Positions 62,487 to 64,000 of a DNA stretch of 64,000 bases are shown here, piece after piece; position 1 is the stretch's first letter, and the number at the start of each line of letters is the position of its first letter. The stretch lies in NCBI GenBank assembly GCA_965214875.1, contig OZ243980.1:2852001-2916000 (forward strand), written 5' to 3'. Under the pieces are notes generated by a model. That model made no database searches, was not told the origin of the DNA, and saw only the letters and a list, made by a program, of their open reading frames with translations. A program made the position numbers and the translations under genes. Source of the stretch: CBDAUN01 sp965214875 (GTDB lineage Bacteria; Pseudomonadota; Gammaproteobacteria; Arenicellales; JAJDZL01).

Positions 62487-63075
62487 ATGAAACGATTAAA
62501 GAAATCCCCCCCCCCCTTTTATCAGCCTCATCGCCGCTCTGCTGGCCCTGCTGACAGCACTGCCCGCCTCGGCCCAGACGACGGAGTGTAGCATCACCCC
62601 CGGCAATGTCTGGTCAGGCGAGGGCAGTTACAATATTGACACCACCAACACCCTGACCGTCAAGGAGGGGCACTTCTTCAGCTTTCCGCTGACATACAAG
62701 TGCCTTAATTTGGAAAACGGCGAGCGGCCGGTGATCAGCATCCTCAATCCGAGCAATTACACTATTGATACCCAAGACTTCCGGGGCGGCTATTCGGAAA
62801 AGGACGGGTTTGGCGATGGAGACGAGATGACCGGCAAATGTCTGCAGGAAAGCGGCTGCGAGATCGAGTTCTTTGCCTCCAGCAAGGACAACAACTGCCG
62901 CAATATGGGTGCTACGCTGCAAAGCATGACCATTAGGACACGGATAACCAACATCGGCTCCGGCAACATTAATCTCACTGACCAACTCAACATTAGAATC
63001 AATGTAATGGATGACGATACGCTCCCCCAGAGATACATCGATATGGGATACACGCAATGGAAACCGACCTGCTAG
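62487..63075 (+). CDS. Phase-variable small exported protein E (OFF as shown)
   Basis: Start ATG 62487 with GAGG eight bases upstream and a TATGATAAT box near 62450. The reading is ATG plus codons for KRLKK, then C11 (62506-62516), after which the start frame continues as a different peptide to TAG near 62590. With C10 it would join a signal peptide ending TALPASA before QTTECSI and a body of about 165 residues ending QWKPTC, with paired cysteines (CLQESGCEIEF) and Asn/Ile-rich beta-type sequence. No homologue recognised. I could not find the CAGTTTGAAA inverted repeats around this member. Confidence 0.75.
62506..62516 (+). repeat. C11 tract in gene E signal-peptide n-region
   Basis: Eleven C. 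Ten (or thirteen) would be in frame, so the tract is one base too long. Confidence 0.9.
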
Positions 63076-63136
63076 ACGGCACTGGCGCCTAGCCGCGGGC
63101 GGGGCACGCCGCCTATCAACCCACACACACTTAACT

Positions 63137-63175
63137 TCGATGGGATCATGGCTGTTTCAGCCATGATCCCATCGA
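63137..63175. terminator. Perfect 18-bp hairpin downstream of gene E
   Basis: The arms TCGATGGGATCATGGCTG and CAGCCATGATCCCATCGA have a TTT loop. It has no T-run, so it may be a terminator, a transposon structure or an mRNA-protecting end. Confidence 0.5.
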
Positions 63176-63279
63176 GTCGAAGCCGATTCGTAATCTTCGT
63201 CACCAAAATCAAGTTCATCATCCTCGCTCGGTCTTTCCCGCAAGGCCCGGGCCGCAAATACCGAGGTATCGAGATCCAT
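63157..63279 (-). CDS. Very short acidic reading frame
   Basis: Forty codons from ATG 63279 reading LDTSVFAARALRERPSEDDE ... TRWDHG, strongly acidic in the middle. The stop falls inside the hairpin. No family and no clear ribosome site. It could be chance or a remnant. Confidence 0.25.
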   Translation of the reverse strand: MDLDTSVFAARALRERPSEDDELDFGDEDYESASTRWDHG

Positions 63280-63349
63280 TAGACACTGTCACAATTTCCT
63301 AATTCTGGTTAGCGGTTGGCGTTTTTTCGGATGAAAGCTAGCTAAACTG

Positions 63350-64000
63350 CCGGTCCACAAAGGCAACCATCGTCTACGAACCGCGGGGCACGTTCAATCC
63401 TTAGAACTTCGCAAGCGATACAAGCCCCTCGATTCCATCTCTTTCCACATACCGGGTCGCCGACTCGTCGTAGCGATTTCGTCCCAGACCCGAAAAGCGG
63501 TGATCGCATTGAACACAACGTATTTGAACAAGTCATCCGACTGATCTAGCTTGTCAGTCCTTAATCCATGTGTCTTGCTTCAGGGCATGAAAGAATCGCT
63601 CAACCTGCCAGCGCAGTCGGTGCCAGTTCAGAATCATTCGGGCACTAGGTTGCATTTTCGGCATCCTTGAGGTGGACCCGGTCGCGCTTTTCGATCACGT
63701 CTACTGACAGGGCCAGATACGCAATGCAGTCGATTCGTCGGAGTATGCTGTTGCTTGCGAGCATGATCACTTCAATGGCATTGGCTTGGAATAGAGGGAT
63801 CTCGGCACCGGACAGACGCAATCGATGTTCTGTATAGCACGGAATTCTCTGATCTCTGATTTAAGTTGTAAATGTAATAACAGCCATAGGCAATGCTGGG
63901 ACTCAGCTTCCGGTTTGCTTGGCAGTGGTCAGAAAACCGGTCGTCACCGTCTTTGCCCCTACTTTAACAATAGGTTATTGCACCGATTGTTAAAGTGGGG
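63350..64000 (-). pseudogene. Decayed IS4-type transposase, 3' part
   Basis: On the minus strand, WHRLRWQVERFFHALKQDTW (about 63570-63635) is the C-terminal Glu motif of IS4-type DDE transposases. After a stop codon it is followed by SDDLFKYVVFNAITAFRVWD (about 63477-63545) and RRPGMWKEMESRGLYRLRSS. Stops and frameshifts break the frame throughout. The right end of the window carries an imperfect inverted repeat (63957-64000). Confidence 0.6.
63957..64000. repeat. Inverted repeat at the window's right edge
   Basis: The arms CCCCTACTTTAACAAT and ATTGTTAAAGTGGGG are separated by 13 bases; one base is unpaired. It may be a transposon end or a hairpin linked to the IS4-type relic. Confidence 0.5.

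Noticed and set aside
63157..63279. Short acidic frame as an antitoxin
   Set aside because: No partner toxin, no ribosome site, and the stop lies within a hairpin. Kept only as a low-confidence entry.

Overview
The window looks like a chromosome segment of a gammaproteobacterium of moderate GC. The reason is the conserved block, all on the minus strand, nnrDE - tsaE - amiC - mutL - miaA - hfq - hflX - hflK - hflC - DUF2065 - hisZ - purA - tRNA-Leu(CAG) - rnr - rlmB (60.1 kb down to 32.6 kb). Two accessory insertions break it: 3.5 kb between miaA and hfq (a decayed toxin-antitoxin pair, a nested MITE and an intact IS481 element) and about 8.5 kb between purA and tRNA-Leu. Organic osmolyte and sulfonate-type uptake genes, McrBC, toxin-antitoxin genes and many IS relics would fit a marine or host-associated lifestyle. 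That last point is inference.

Layout. 1-8 kb: IS481 copy 1, poly-C cassette A, a DUF4143 ATPase, an EEP-family phosphatase/nuclease, an N-demethylase of the old-yellow-enzyme family, and a FAD oxidoreductase gene broken by poly-C cassette B. 8-16 kb: an AAA ATPase, a taurine-type ABC transporter, glucokinase and a Phd/VapC toxin-antitoxin pair. 16-20 kb: McrBC and truncated cassette C. 20-26.5 kb: a sugar ABC transporter operon with a GH63-like glycosidase, probably for uptake and hydrolysis of a glucosylglycerate or mannosylglycerate type solute. 27-32.5 kb: a GC-rich AAA ATPase, an ISNCY-type MITE and a bufferin-like RiPP operon (bufA, MNIO bufB, bufC, DoxX, ArsS-like radical SAM). 32.5-43 kb: rlmB, rnr, tRNA-Leu, a sodium:solute symporter, small membrane and TPR proteins, an IS481 relic carrying cassette D, and a junction of truncated genes. 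43.4-60 kb: MOSC protein and the conserved superoperon. 60-64 kb: CoA-transferase, IS481 relic, cassette E and an IS4-type relic.

The most striking feature is a family of five small exported-protein genes (A 1185, B 7807 minus, C 20242 minus, D 41538, E 62487). Each has a start codon, a few basic codons, a run of 9-11 C, then a hydrophobic signal peptide ending in an AxA-type site followed by Gln. In all five the tract length shown puts the start codon out of frame with the body: one C too many in B, C, D and E, one too few in A. One indel would switch each on. Four of the five (A-D) are bounded by inverted copies of a CAGTTTGAAAATC-type repeat. C is flanked by an 8-bp direct repeat, D sits inside an IS481 relic, and B interrupts a metabolic gene. 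I read this as a dispersed, cassette-borne, phase-variable secretome. The exact tract lengths depend on sequencing accuracy, so the ON/OFF calls need read-level confirmation.
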